Positions 24,898 through 34,715 are shown, counted from the first letter of the stretch. The stretch is DNA of 42,806 nucleotides from Muribaculaceae bacterium (GCA_016292745.1 JAEDFO010000014.1:1-42806); one strand, 5' to 3'. The notes: generated by a model from the sequence alone, not told the origin. Program-made: numbers and translations.

Positions 24898-25671
24898 CTA
24901 TTGGGCGGCATAGTAGCAGCGGACTTCGCCTATAGGAAGTTTGCCGATGAGCATAAGTGGGATTCGGCGCTCGTCGGTCGATATCCATGTCTCAATGTCG
25001 TCGGACGACTTTTTGCCGCCTTCCTGGGTGAACGCAAATCGGATGTAGTAGGCTTCGTGGCGACTTTTGTCGCGAAGCTTCACTTCACGCCGGTCGATGT
25101 AGGTAATCTTGAGGTTTTCCTTGCGTTTCCCCGAGAAGATAGTCAGCGATGTAGAGCCACCTTTTCCCATTGCGTCGAAGTCGAGAGTACGTAGGTAGTA
25201 GTACACGCTTACCATGTCGTATACAGGGCCGCGAGCAGAAAGGTTGGTCGATACGGTGTCGCGGTCGGGGCGAATCACGATGCATTTGCCCAGTGTTGCA
25301 GTGTCGGTGTATGTGTAGCTGACGATGTTTTGGTCGATGTACTTTTTTTCGTGAGTGGCTTTTACGTAACGCAGCGGTTTGAGGCCGTCACGGAGCATCT
25401 GACACGAGAGGGTGTCGCGCACGCGATAAATCTTGTCGGCCCACGATACTGTTCGAGCGGCAAGGCGGCTGTTGTAGTGGCTGCCGGAAGCGGTTAAGCT
25501 TAGGGTTGCCGATGCCGCATGCTTCCAGATAAGCCCCCAGTGGTACACGATTTCGTAATTTAGGCTTTCGTCGGCAAAAGTTGTCTTAGGAGCAGCACTG
25601 GCGCGCAATGGCATCACCAACATGGCAATGGCGAGCATTGCCGAGGTTATGGCAGTGATTCGTGACATCAT
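24898..25671 (-). CDS. DUF3108 family exported protein
   Basis: This 257-residue protein has a signal peptide (ITSAMLAIAMLVMPLRASA). The mature start DESLNYEIVYHWGLIWKHAASATLSL and the later GPVYDMVSVYYYLRTLDF and WISTDERRIPLML segments are the hallmarks of DUF3108, a periplasmic beta-rich family common in Bacteroidetes and Proteobacteria. Function is unknown. The D-x-x-R-I-P-L end is typical. It lies 53 nt after the LTA-synthase-like gene on the same strand and is probably the third gene of that envelope operon, although a separate promoter cannot be excluded. Confidence 0.85.
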   Translation of the reverse strand: MMSRITAITSAMLAIAMLVMPLRASAAPKTTFADESLNYEIVYHWGLIWKHAASATLSLTASGSHYNSRLAARTVSWADKIYRVRDTLSCQMLRDGLKPLRYVKATHEKKYIDQNIVSYTYTDTATLGKCIVIRPDRDTVSTNLSARGPVYDMVSVYYYLRTLDFDAMGKGGSTSLTIFSGKRKENLKITYIDRREVKLRDKSRHEAYYIRFAFTQEGGKKSSDDIETWISTDERRIPLMLIGKLPIGEVRCYYAAQ

Positions 25672-25724
25672 TCATATGCTTTTTACATATGTAATGACTA
25701 CCGTTGGGACCAAAGGTTTAAGCG

Positions 25725-27536
25725 TCAGTTGATTTTTCCCTTAAAGAAGTTCGACGAAATGATAAGGTCGGATATATCGAATGCCTCGCGCATATGTGCT
25801 TTGGTTGCATCGGCCATGCTGTCGGCGTCCTCGCCAACAATTCCCTTTATTGTGTGGGCAGCAGCACGAGATTTGTCGTGGCAGAATATGCTCTGGCCCA
25901 TGCCGTGCCATGGATAGTCGCCGAGACCAAGCAAGTTGAGCAACGAGGGATAAATGTCGATTTGTCCCATAGTGGCATCGTAACGGCCGGCAATTGGCGA
26001 GTTGAGCACAATAAATGGAGTGTACCACTCGTCGGGAATCAGATGCCCTACGATGGGGTCGGCAATGTATTGTGGCCTGGCAGCGCCGAGGCCCTCGTGG
26101 TCGCCAAGAATCACAATCATGGTTCGGCTGAACTTGGGGTTGCAACGTAGCGAGTCGACGAAAGCGCCGATTGCCCGGTCGGTGTAGTTAGCCACCTGTA
26201 GATAGTTGCGAAGTCGTTCGGGAATTGAGGAGCTGAGCTTAAGTCGCTTCGATTCGTCGGGAATTATGAATGGAGTGTGGCCCGAATAGGTTACACATTG
26301 AAGAATGGTGTGCCCATTAGGACTCCAGAAGTCATCGTCGGCAATTTTTTCGGCAGCCTGACGAAGGAACGACATGTCGCCAAGCCGGTGGCGCGGGCCG
26401 GTGCGCTCGTCGAGCACAAAATTTGGCTTATCGAAGAGGGTGTAGCCAAAATCCTGGGCCACGATAGCAACGTTCCACACCGTGCGTTTGTCGACGGTGA
26501 ACGAATACGACCGAGCATCATCACCGTAGCGGGCTTTCCAAGCTTTGTCGATTGAAGGATACACATTGTGGGCAAAGCGGTATGAATAGGCGCCGTAGTT
26601 AACAGGCAACAATCCGGTGTGCACAATCAGCTGAGCATCGATTGAGCGTGCGCCACGCACCTGACTCACCACCTTAGGAGCGAAGAACGAACGCTGCTCG
26701 GCGAGCAGCCGGTTGATGTTAGGGGTAATCTCCTGATTCTCCACCGAAGCACCCACGGTCCAGCTCTCAAAACTCTCAAGCAACAAGATGATGCAGTTCT
26801 GCGGCACCGAGTCGGGGCTGATGGTTGTGGTGAACGACGTATTAGCTTTGTGCTGTGCCAGCCATACATCGATACGGCCCTCTACCTCGGGCGACAATGC
26901 CACATCACCCTTAATCCATTCATAAGCCATGGCGCCGGGGATAGTGTAAACGGCGGCGCCGCATGTGGAGTAGTCATACATCAAGTCGGAGTAAGCCTCT
27001 TTGTAGCCACCAAAGCTCATCACGTAGGCAGCAGTTATAGCAATCGCCGAAGTCTCGACTACACCGAGCCAAATTGCCAGACGCCGGCTTACCGAGCCTA
27101 TTACCGTCCGCACATCAGTACCGCGCAGATAAGCCATCAGCACCAGCGACGACACCGGCAGCACCACATCGGCCAGCCTCAGCGACTCCCACACACTGTC
27201 CTGAAAGTCGGCAAGATTGCCGATTAGGCCATAGCTTGAGGCCGGGATGATGGTAAAGTAGGTGCGGAAGTACATCAGGTTGGCAACGAGCCAGCCATCG
27301 AGCAGCAGCGCCACGATGCCTATATACCAACGCGAGCGCAGCAACAGCAGCGGCAATGTCAACAGGATGGCCATCGCCAATTTGGTGACATAGCCTATTG
27401 GGAACTGGAATCCCGAAAAAGTGGAGTCGAGAGCCCAGAGAAAGTCGAAATAAAGCAGTTTAAAGCATACAGCAACAACGAAAGCCGCCACCACGGCCAT
27501 GGCCGAGCGCGAACGGCGAAGATATGAATCAGCCAT
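25725..27536 (-). CDS. LTA synthase-like sulfatase-fold membrane phosphotransferase
   Basis: The predicted protein has 603 residues from the ATG at 27536; a TTG at 27548 is in frame. Five transmembrane helices (about 12-32, 48-66, 70-90, 118-137, 155-172) precede a periplasmic sulfatase-fold domain. Metal-site residues are visible: Glu in ILLLESFESW (~250) and Asp-His in LGDHEGLG (~480). The nucleophile position is Ser in RGARSIDAQ (~297), where Staphylococcus LtaS has Thr. HTPF (~420) is also family-typical. Relatives transfer phosphoglycerol or phosphoethanolamine to lipids or glycans. A Gram-negative would not make classical lipoteichoic acid, so the product is unknown. It overlaps the upstream glycosyltransferase gene by 8 nt. 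Confidence 0.88.
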   Translation of the reverse strand: MADSYLRRSRSAMAVVAAFVVAVCFKLLYFDFLWALDSTFSGFQFPIGYVTKLAMAILLTLPLLLLRSRWYIGIVALLLDGWLVANLMYFRTYFTIIPASSYGLIGNLADFQDSVWESLRLADVVLPVSSLVLMAYLRGTDVRTVIGSVSRRLAIWLGVVETSAIAITAAYVMSFGGYKEAYSDLMYDYSTCGAAVYTIPGAMAYEWIKGDVALSPEVEGRIDVWLAQHKANTSFTTTISPDSVPQNCIILLLESFESWTVGASVENQEITPNINRLLAEQRSFFAPKVVSQVRGARSIDAQLIVHTGLLPVNYGAYSYRFAHNVYPSIDKAWKARYGDDARSYSFTVDKRTVWNVAIVAQDFGYTLFDKPNFVLDERTGPRHRLGDMSFLRQAAEKIADDDFWSPNGHTILQCVTYSGHTPFIIPDESKRLKLSSSIPERLRNYLQVANYTDRAIGAFVDSLRCNPKFSRTMIVILGDHEGLGAARPQYIADPIVGHLIPDEWYTPFIVLNSPIAGRYDATMGQIDIYPSLLNLLGLGDYPWHGMGQSIFCHDKSRAAAHTIKGIVGEDADSMADATKAHMREAFDISDLIISSNFFKGKIN

Positions 27537-28599
27537 TGCGTTGTTCAATTACAGATTTGAGAATGGAATCGAAATAAGCCACATAGCCATCTAAGCGGAA
27601 ATTCTCGGAAATGTGCTGTCGGGCATTGGATGTCATGCGCTTCATCATCTCGGGATTGGCGGCCAAGGTCTCAATGGCAACAGCAATGGCTTCAGGGTTT
27701 CGAGGCTCTACAAGGATGCCGGTAGACTTCTCACCCGATGGAACGATAAGGTCACGTGCCCCGGGAATGTCGCTCACCACACAAGGCAGTCCGCAAGCCT
27801 GCGCTTCGCGGAGTACCCGAGGCGAGGCATCGCGCTCCGAAGGCAGCACATACACGTCGGCACCGGCAATGTAGCGCAGAGCCTCGTTGCTCACGCCCAC
27901 AAACTCAACGTTTGCCGTAGCTGCGTCGATATCACACTGATCGGCGCTGCCAATCACCCGAAGGGCAACGCCAACACCACGGTCGTTGAGCAGCCCAACT
28001 GCATCGATTAGATATCGCAGTCCCTTATAAGGCCGGCCAGCCGACATGCCCACATACACCAGGTTAATCACCTCGGCGTTCTTCGGGCTGACAGGATTGG
28101 CCATCGCACTCTCGGCCCATGCCAACTCGTATGGCTTCAGGCACTGCGACAACTTGCTGTCGGGGATATAAGCCTTAAGATACTCCAGTATGTCAGAGGT
28201 TTCGCACACAATATGGTCGACACGCGGATTGAGCAGCGCCATACGATAGGTGGGGTCGAATGCATGCACCCGCGCTTGAGTGCCACGATAGCCCACAATG
28301 CCGATACGAGGCATGCCAATGGCGGCAAAAATTGCGGTGCTGAGCCCGGAAGTACTTGCAGCAAACACAACATCAGGTCTCAACTCCTTCAGCAATCTGC
28401 GTAGCGAGCCGATGGCACTGAGAGTGAACTTCGAACGGATGGGCTTCATGGAGTGCCGCCCGATTACCGGCGGAACCGAAGCCTGACAATCGTCGGGGAC
28501 CGCGACACTCACTTTCCAGCCATAATCCACGGCCAAACGTCCGAAACTCTCATATGTTATTGAATCCACACCATTATATACAATCAGCAAGTGCGCCAT
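27529..28599 (-). CDS. Glycosyltransferase family 4 protein
   Basis: This 356-residue GT-B fold protein has no membrane helix. The C-terminal half holds the GT4 pattern: INLVYVGMSAGRPYKGLRYLIDAV (~180), VEFVGVSNEALRYIAGADVYVLPS (~235), and ERDASPRVLREAQACGLPCVVSDIPGARDLI (~265). In that last stretch the EX7E motif is altered, with S-P-R-V-L-R-E-A keeping the second Glu. The N-terminal acceptor domain is KVSVAVPDD to LRPDVVFAASTSGLSTAIF. The donor is probably a nucleotide sugar, and the acceptor is unknown. Its 8-nt overlap with the sulfatase-fold gene suggests the two modify the same envelope glycan or lipid. A TAATTTTG -7 box lies at 28656-28663 on the minus strand. Confidence 0.88.
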   Translation of the reverse strand: MAHLLIVYNGVDSITYESFGRLAVDYGWKVSVAVPDDCQASVPPVIGRHSMKPIRSKFTLSAIGSLRRLLKELRPDVVFAASTSGLSTAIFAAIGMPRIGIVGYRGTQARVHAFDPTYRMALLNPRVDHIVCETSDILEYLKAYIPDSKLSQCLKPYELAWAESAMANPVSPKNAEVINLVYVGMSAGRPYKGLRYLIDAVGLLNDRGVGVALRVIGSADQCDIDAATANVEFVGVSNEALRYIAGADVYVLPSERDASPRVLREAQACGLPCVVSDIPGARDLIVPSGEKSTGILVEPRNPEAIAVAIETLAANPEMMKRMTSNARQHISENFRLDGYVAYFDSILKSVIEQRNG

Positions 28600-28655
28600 A
28601 TCGATTGGATTTAATCAGTTACAAAACAGTGACCAGCATTTCAGCCATCACAATG

Positions 28656-28663
28656 CAAAATTA
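28656..28663 (-). promoter_or_regulatory. -7 box of the glycosyltransferase-phosphotransferase-DUF3108 operon
   Basis: TAATTTTG on the minus strand lies about 57 nt before the glycosyltransferase start at 28599. No clear -33 box is seen. Confidence 0.4.
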
Positions 28664-28788
28664 CGCCAAATACTCTTATTCCTCAAGATAATGCCACGAA
28701 AAACATCTTATTGAACAATTATCCTCAGTTTTTGCAATAAATACATCCAATAAAGACCATTCATTACCGCAATTAGCAAATTATTCTC

Positions 28789-28796
28789 TATATTTG
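28789..28796 (+). promoter_or_regulatory. -7 box of the beta-galactosidase gene
   Basis: TATATTTG matches TAnnTTTG and lies 32 nt before the ATG at 28829. No clear -33 is seen, which would fit an activator-dependent promoter (inference). Confidence 0.5.
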
Positions 28797-28828
28797 TAAA
28801 ACATTAACTAACCAAATACTCTATATCG

Positions 28829-31800
28829 ATGAATCTAACAAAATCCATTACTATTTCTCTTGCATGTGTCGCTATTGCAGGCAGTGCAATGGCACAAACA
28901 TTCAAGGAATGGCAGGACCCAAACATCAACGAGGTTAACCGCCTGGCTATGCATGCCGACTACTTTGCATACGAAGGCATCGAGCAGGCCAAGAAAGGTG
29001 TGCAGGAACTGTCGAGCAACTATCTTTCGCTCAACGGCATTTGGCACTTCAACTGGGTGCGTCATGCCAACCAACGCCCCACCGACTTCTTCAAGGCCTC
29101 TTTCAACCCAACCGACGCAGGCTGGGACAAAATGCCTGTACCTGGCAACTGGGAGATGAACGGCTACGGCGATGCAATGTATCTTAACGTAGGTTATCCA
29201 TGGCGCGGTAACTTCGAGCACAATCCTCCATTTGTGCCGGTTAACGAAAACCACGTGGGCTCATACGTCAAGGACATCGAAGTGCCGGCTGCCTGGAACG
29301 GCAAGCAGGTGATTGCACACTTCGGCTCAGCTACATCGTGTATTTATCTGTGGGTCAACGGCAAATTCGTTGGCTACAGCGAGGACAGCAAGCTCGAGGC
29401 AGAATTCGACATTACAAAGTTCCTTAAACCGGGCACCAACCGTTTTGCCTTGCAGATTCTCCGCTGGTGCGACGGCACATACCTCGAAGACCAAGACTTC
29501 TTCCGCCTCTCTGGTCTCGCCCGCGACTGCTTCCTCTATGCCCGCGACAAGCAACAGCATATCGACGACCTGCGCGTGACACCCGACCTCGATGCATCAT
29601 ACACCGACGGCTCGCTCAACATTGTGCTCACCGCCGCTAAAGGCGTGCGTGTCGACTACGACCTGCTCGACGCCAAGGGCAACAGCGTAGCCAAAGCCGA
29701 AAACGTAGGTGCTACCACCCAGCTCAACGTGAAGAACCCCGAGAAATGGTCGGCCGAATCGCCATACCTCTACACCCTCATTGCCAGCGTAAGCAAGGCC
29801 GGCAAGGTTGTTGAGGCCATTCCGGTGAAAGTAGGCTTCCGTAAGGTTGAAATCAAGAACTCACAGGTTCTCGTCAACGGCCAGCCGGTGCTCTTCAAAG
29901 GCGCCGACCGCCACGAGCTCGACCCTGACGGAGGATACTGCGTATCGCGTGAACGAATGATTCAGGACCTCGAGATAATGAAGAAATACAACATCAACGC
30001 CGTGCGCACTTGCCACTATCCCGACGACAAAATCTGGTATGACCTCTGCGATAAATACGGCATCTATGTTGTGGCCGAGGCCAACATCGAATCGCACGGA
30101 ATGGGCTACGGTGATAAGACCCTTGCCAAGCGCCCCGACTACAATCTGGCTCACTTGCAGCGCAATCAGCGCAATGTGCAACGCAACTTCAACCATCCAT
30201 CGGTTATCTTCTGGAGCCTTGGCAACGAAGCTGGCAACGGAAAGAACTTTGAAGATGCTTACGATTGGGTGAAGGCCGAGGACCCAAGCCGTCCGGTGCA
30301 GTATGAACGCGCATGGAAAGACCGCAACACCGACATCTTCTGTCCTATGTACTACAGCCATGCCGACTGCGTTAAGTATTGCGAATCACCAGAAGCCGAC
30401 TACTACGCCAACGAAGGAACCGAGAAAAACAAGAAATACGATGCCAACAACACCCGTCCGCTCATACAGTGCGAATATGCCCACGCAATGGGCAACTCAC
30501 AGGGCGGATTCCGCGAATATTGGGAACTTATCCGCAAGTATCCAAAGTTCCAAGGCGGATTCATCTGGGACTTCGTCGACCAGAGCATGCACGGAATCGG
30601 CAAGAACGGCAAGCCCATTTATATGTATGGCGGCGACTACAACAACTACGACCCAAGCGACCAGAATTTCTGCGACAACGGCCTCATCAGCCCCGACCGT
30701 GTGCCTAATCCTCACATGGACGAAGTGGGATTCTACTATCAGAACATATGGGCTTCGGCTGTCGACATGCAGAAAGGTCGCATCTCGGTGCTCAACGAAA
30801 ACTTCTTCGTCAACCTCGACAATTACTATATGACATGGACTTTGCTGGCCGATGGCGAACCTGTGCAGAATGGCATCGTCGACCACCTCGACATCGCACC
30901 GCAGAAATCAGTTGAGTACACTTTGCCTTACGACCTCTCGAAGGTGTGCAACAAGAAAGAGCTGTTGCTAAATGTGGCATTCGTGCAACGCAGCACTGCC
31001 AACCTCATAAAAGCCGGACAGGTAGTGGCCCGAGCTCAGCTGCCTATCACTCAATACGACTTCGCTAAGCAGTGCAACGGCTGCTGCCAGGCTGCATTCG
31101 GCAAAATGGGCGGCCTCACCAAGGTGGTGGCCAACGACGGCACCACAATCAGTGGTGACGACTTCACAATCACTTTCGACAAGCAAATGTTCATCAGCCG
31201 CTACTCTGTAGCCGGCATTGAGATGCTCAAGGAAGACGGGCACATCACTCCTAACTTCTGGCGCGCTCCTACCGACAACGATTACGGCGCAGGGCAGCAA
31301 AACAAACTAAAGGCTTGGAAGAATCCTACGCTGAAACTCGAAGACAGCTCGGCCAACATCGACGGCAACAAGGCTGTTGTAGCTGCACGCTACTCGATGC
31401 CTGAAGTGCAGGCCGAACTCACCATTACCTACGAAATCGACGCCTACGGTGCAGTGAAACTCACCCAAAGCATGAAGGTCAACGGCAAAGATATCGCCGA
31501 GCCATTCCGTTTCGGCATCCAGATGCAGATGCCTAACCTCATGGACCACAGCACATACTATGGCCGCGGCCCCATTGAGAACTACTGCGACCGCAACAAC
31601 TCAACATTCCTGGGTATCTACAGCCAGACTGCTGACGAACAGGCCTACATGTATATCCGTCCGCAGGAAATGGGCACCAAGAGCGATATGCGCTGGTGGA
31701 AGCAGACTACCATTGGTGGCCGTGGCCTCCGCATTACCTCCGATGCTCCATTCTTCGCTTCGGCCCTCCATTACAGCATCGAATCGCTCGACGAAGGCGA

Positions 31801-31984
31801 CAACAAGAAGCAAGGCCACACTCCGGAAGTTGAACCGGTTGACTACACTAACGTGCTCATCGACTCGGCTCAACGAGGCGTTGGCGGCGTGAACAGCTGG
31901 GGCGCTCTTCCGCTCGACCAGCATCGCGTAAAGTATGCCGACATGACCATGGTGCTATACCTTACACCACTTCGCCATAAATAA
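28829..31984 (+). CDS. Exported beta-galactosidase, glycoside hydrolase family 2
   Basis: The 1051-residue protein starts with a signal peptide (ITISLACVAIAGSAMA, cleavage before QTFKEW), so it acts in the periplasm. The LacZ-like order is visible: sugar-binding domain (GYPWRGNFEHNPPFVP, HFGSATSCIYLWVNGKFVGYS), Ig-like domain, then a TIM barrel. The acid/base Glu is in FWSLGNEAGNG (~466) and the nucleophile Glu in IQCEYAHAMGNS (~548). GGFIWDFVDQ follows. The C-terminal small-chain domain holds APTDNDYGAGQQNKLKAW and YYGRGPIENYCDR. It is expected to release terminal beta-galactose from oligosaccharides, though GH2 members can have other sugars. A strong terminator follows, so the FAD oxidoreductase downstream is likely a separate unit. 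Confidence 0.95.
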   Translation: MNLTKSITISLACVAIAGSAMAQTFKEWQDPNINEVNRLAMHADYFAYEGIEQAKKGVQELSSNYLSLNGIWHFNWVRHANQRPTDFFKASFNPTDAGWDKMPVPGNWEMNGYGDAMYLNVGYPWRGNFEHNPPFVPVNENHVGSYVKDIEVPAAWNGKQVIAHFGSATSCIYLWVNGKFVGYSEDSKLEAEFDITKFLKPGTNRFALQILRWCDGTYLEDQDFFRLSGLARDCFLYARDKQQHIDDLRVTPDLDASYTDGSLNIVLTAAKGVRVDYDLLDAKGNSVAKAENVGATTQLNVKNPEKWSAESPYLYTLIASVSKAGKVVEAIPVKVGFRKVEIKNSQVLVNGQPVLFKGADRHELDPDGGYCVSRERMIQDLEIMKKYNINAVRTCHYPDDKIWYDLCDKYGIYVVAEANIESHGMGYGDKTLAKRPDYNLAHLQRNQRNVQRNFNHPSVIFWSLGNEAGNGKNFEDAYDWVKAEDPSRPVQYERAWKDRNTDIFCPMYYSHADCVKYCESPEADYYANEGTEKNKKYDANNTRPLIQCEYAHAMGNSQGGFREYWELIRKYPKFQGGFIWDFVDQSMHGIGKNGKPIYMYGGDYNNYDPSDQNFCDNGLISPDRVPNPHMDEVGFYYQNIWASAVDMQKGRISVLNENFFVNLDNYYMTWTLLADGEPVQNGIVDHLDIAPQKSVEYTLPYDLSKVCNKKELLLNVAFVQRSTANLIKAGQVVARAQLPITQYDFAKQCNGCCQAAFGKMGGLTKVVANDGTTISGDDFTITFDKQMFISRYSVAGIEMLKEDGHITPNFWRAPTDNDYGAGQQNKLKAWKNPTLKLEDSSANIDGNKAVVAARYSMPEVQAELTITYEIDAYGAVKLTQSMKVNGKDIAEPFRFGIQMQMPNLMDHSTYYGRGPIENYCDRNNSTFLGIYSQTADEQAYMYIRPQEMGTKSDMRWWKQTTIGGRGLRITSDAPFFASALHYSIESLDEGDNKKQGHTPEVEPVDYTNVLIDSAQRGVGGVNSWGALPLDQHRVKYADMTMVLYLTPLRHK

Positions 31985-32006
31985 TCAACATTGATTAAAT
32001 AGCATT

Positions 32007-32048
32007 GGGGCTTGGAAATACCGCAAGGTGCCTCCAAGCCCCTTCTTT
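32007..32048 (+). terminator. Intrinsic terminator after the beta-galactosidase gene
   Basis: GGGGCTTGGA (32007-32016) pairs perfectly with TCCAAGCCCC (32033-32042), loop 16 nt, followed by TTCTTTTA. Confidence 0.85.
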
Positions 32049-32124
32049 TATAAGCATAATGTGTTGGATATATGATTTATTTTTGCGAAATTGCATGACT
32101 GAATCATTATAACTTAACGATATC

Positions 32125-33444
32125 ATGAAACGTCGCGATTTTATCCGCAATGGAGTGCTCAGCATCGGCGCAGTATCTCTCGGTGCCGGAATAGTCAATG
32201 CAAACAACAAGAATGACTCCCGACAAGAGCCGCAACCATCGCAGTCTAGGCTGCATAGCATCGGCACTGTGGCCGAACCGGCGCGAAGTCTGCCCATCGT
32301 GGCCGAAGCCGATGTAGTGGTGGTGGGCGGAGGTCCGGCAGGAGTGGCAGCCGCCATCTCGGCAGCACGTGGCGGCGCATCGGTTATTCTGCTCGAGCGC
32401 TACGGCTTCCTCGGCGGGCTCTGGACCGGTGGCGAAGTGCTTCCGGTGCTCAACACCCACGGAGCCGATGCCAATGGGGAGTTTGTCACTGCCATAAAGG
32501 GGGTGATGCACGACATCACCAGCCGACTCTTCGACATAGGTATGGCCATCAACCCAAAGGCACCTGTCGTTGACCCCGAAGCCACTAAATATGTGCTCGC
32601 CGAGATGCTCAACGAGCTCAATGTCAGGGTGGTGTACCACTCCTGGGCATCGAATGTGATTGTCACCGCAAATCGCATTGAGCACGTGGTGCTCGAGACC
32701 AAGAGCGGGCGCATTGCCATCAGCGGAAAATACTTTATCGACTGCACCGGCGACGGCGACATCTTCTGCTGGGCCGGGGAGCCATTCACTGAGCGCCGAC
32801 ACCATATCGGGGCAATGTGGCGCGTGGGGCATGCCGAAAACTCAAAAGCTGGCGGCCCGACACCAATCAGCGGCGTCAGGATTATGCACACCGGCGGCGA
32901 ATACAACCAGGACGGCCTTGATGTGTTCAACCTGTCGGACCTGCAATATCGCCTACGTAAATATATGTGGGACGAAACCCAAAAAGCACGCCAAGCCGAA
33001 GGTTGCTCCGACTTGTTCCTGCTCGATACACCTTCTCAAATCGGTGTACGATGCACCCGTGTGCTTTCAAGCCGCCATATCGTAACAATGGACGAGACCA
33101 TGAGCCGTACAGCATACCATGACGTTATCGGCATGAGTGGCGGCAGTATTGGATTCACACACAACGGGCAGAAGTACAAGGCCCGCCAACGCCCTATCTG
33201 GCAGATTCCGTACCGGGCTTTGTTGCCACAACTCAGCCACAATCTGCTCGTGGCCGGTCGCTGCTTCGGCTTCGACGAACCGCTTACATACGACGCCCGC
33301 GAGATAGGCACATGCTTTGTCACCGGACAGGCCGCCGGCACCGCTGCAGCCTTAGCCTTGAACAGTCGCTGTGCCGTCAGCGAGGTGGATGTGGCTACAT
33401 TGCAGAAACAACTTCGCGACCAGCAAGTACTGCTCAACTGCTGA
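32125..33444 (+). CDS. FAD-dependent oxidoreductase with Tat-type signal
   Basis: This 439-residue protein begins MKRRDFIRNGVLSIGAVSLG, a twin-arginine-like signal, so it is probably exported folded with its cofactor. The dinucleotide-binding motif is VVVVGGGPAGVAAAISAARGG (~64) followed by the acidic VILLERYGFLGGLWTGG. The body resembles the FAD_oxidored family (PF12831 type): ISGKYFIDCTGDGDIFCWAG mid-protein and a C-terminal LLVAGRCFGFDEPLTYDAREIGTC plus TGQAAGTAAALAL. Family members oxidise sugars or related compounds and often sit beside glycoside hydrolases in Bacteroidetes. The substrate is unknown. It lies 140 nt downstream of the beta-galactosidase, past a terminator. Confidence 0.88.
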   Translation: MKRRDFIRNGVLSIGAVSLGAGIVNANNKNDSRQEPQPSQSRLHSIGTVAEPARSLPIVAEADVVVVGGGPAGVAAAISAARGGASVILLERYGFLGGLWTGGEVLPVLNTHGADANGEFVTAIKGVMHDITSRLFDIGMAINPKAPVVDPEATKYVLAEMLNELNVRVVYHSWASNVIVTANRIEHVVLETKSGRIAISGKYFIDCTGDGDIFCWAGEPFTERRHHIGAMWRVGHAENSKAGGPTPISGVRIMHTGGEYNQDGLDVFNLSDLQYRLRKYMWDETQKARQAEGCSDLFLLDTPSQIGVRCTRVLSSRHIVTMDETMSRTAYHDVIGMSGGSIGFTHNGQKYKARQRPIWQIPYRALLPQLSHNLLVAGRCFGFDEPLTYDAREIGTCFVTGQAAGTAAALALNSRCAVSEVDVATLQKQLRDQQVLLNC

Positions 33445-33456
33445 CCTCCATTAAAA

Positions 33457-33502
33457 AACTATAAAGCCCGGCCACAAATTGTTAGGACCGGGCTTTATAG
33501 TT
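33457..33502. terminator. Bidirectional terminator between the FAD oxidoreductase and kbl
   Basis: AACTATAAAGCCCGG (33457-33471) pairs perfectly over 15 bp with CCGGGCTTTATAGTT (33488-33502), loop 16 nt. The A-rich left flank and T-rich arms allow it to end transcripts from both sides. Confidence 0.85.
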
Positions 33503-33521
33503 ATCTATGGGAATCTGATTC

Positions 33522-34715
33522 CTACTTGAGAACATTCAAGCGCTTGCCAACATTGATGAATGCCTCTATGGCACGGTCGAGATGCTCGCGCTTGTGGCCG
33601 GCCGACAACTGCACACGTATACGGGCCTGTCCCTTAGGCACTACAGGATAGTAGAATCCGGTAACGTAGATGCCTTCTTTCTGCATCTCAGCGGCAAAGT
33701 CTTGCGACAGCTTTGCGTCGTACAACATAACGGCGCAGATGGCCGACTGCGTGGGCTTGATATCGAATCCGGCAGCAATCATCTTATCGCGGAAGTAATT
33801 AACGTTCTCCACCAGACGGTCGTGCAGTTCGTTGCTTTCGCCCAGCATCTTGAACATTTCAATGCTTGCCCCCACAATGGAAGGTGCTATTGAGTTGGAG
33901 AAGAGATATGGGCGCGAACGCTGGCGCAGCATATCGATAATCTCCTTGCGGCCGGTGGTGAATCCGCCCATGGCTCCGCCAAACGATTTGCCGAGTGTGC
34001 CGGTGAATATGTCAATCTTTCCGTAGCAGTTGAATTGCTCAGCCACACCATGTCCGGTGGGTCCTACAACACCTGCCGAGTGACTTTCGTCGACCATAAC
34101 CAATGCATTGTATTTCTCGGCAAGCTCAACTATTCGGTCCATAGGAGCCACGTTGCCGTCCATTGAGAACACACCGTCGGTGGCAATGATTCTGAATCGC
34201 TGAGCCTGAGCCTCGATGAGACAACGCTCCAGGTCGGCCATATCAGCATTGGCATAGCGATAGCGTTTTGCCTTGCACAGACGCACACCATCGATAATCG
34301 AGGCATGGTTAAGTGCATCGCTTATTATGGCATCCTCCTCGGTGAACAACGGTTCGAACAGTCCACCGTTGGCATCGAAGCAAGCTGCATAGAGAATGGT
34401 GTCCTCAGTGTGGAAATATTTGCTGATGGCATCCTCCAGCTGCTTGTGGAAGTCCTGGGTGCCACAGATGAAGCGAACCGACGACATGCCGTAGCCGTGG
34501 CTGTCCATTGCCCGCTTGGCTGCATCGATAAGGCGCTGGTTGTCCGACAATCCCAGATAGTTGTTGGCACAGAAGTTAAGAACCTCACCATTCACGCCGT
34601 CAACATTTATGGCAGCGCGCTGGGCTGTAGTGATAATACGTTCGTTCTTGTAAAGACCGGCATCCTTTATGCCTTGTAATTCGGTAATGAGATGCGACTT
34701 GAAATCAGTGTACAT
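33522..34715 (-). CDS. kbl: Glycine C-acetyltransferase (2-amino-3-ketobutyrate CoA ligase)
   Basis: This 397-residue PLP enzyme of the alpha-oxoamine synthase family converts 2-amino-3-ketobutyrate plus CoA to glycine and acetyl-CoA, the second step of threonine catabolism. Family segments include LNFCANNYLGLSDNQRLIDA, YGMSSVRFICGTQDFHKQLE, ALNHASIIDGVRLCKAKRY, VMVDESHSAGVVGPTGHG, and the PLP-lysine site FTGTLGKSFGGAMGGF (Lys ~243). RPYLFSNSIAPSIVGAS is also typical. Length matches E. coli Kbl (398). It is divergent from tdh, whose product makes its substrate. Confidence 0.96.
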   Translation of the reverse strand: MYTDFKSHLITELQGIKDAGLYKNERIITTAQRAAINVDGVNGEVLNFCANNYLGLSDNQRLIDAAKRAMDSHGYGMSSVRFICGTQDFHKQLEDAISKYFHTEDTILYAACFDANGGLFEPLFTEEDAIISDALNHASIIDGVRLCKAKRYRYANADMADLERCLIEAQAQRFRIIATDGVFSMDGNVAPMDRIVELAEKYNALVMVDESHSAGVVGPTGHGVAEQFNCYGKIDIFTGTLGKSFGGAMGGFTTGRKEIIDMLRQRSRPYLFSNSIAPSIVGASIEMFKMLGESNELHDRLVENVNYFRDKMIAAGFDIKPTQSAICAVMLYDAKLSQDFAAEMQKEGIYVTGFYYPVVPKGQARIRVQLSAGHKREHLDRAIEAFINVGKRLNVLK

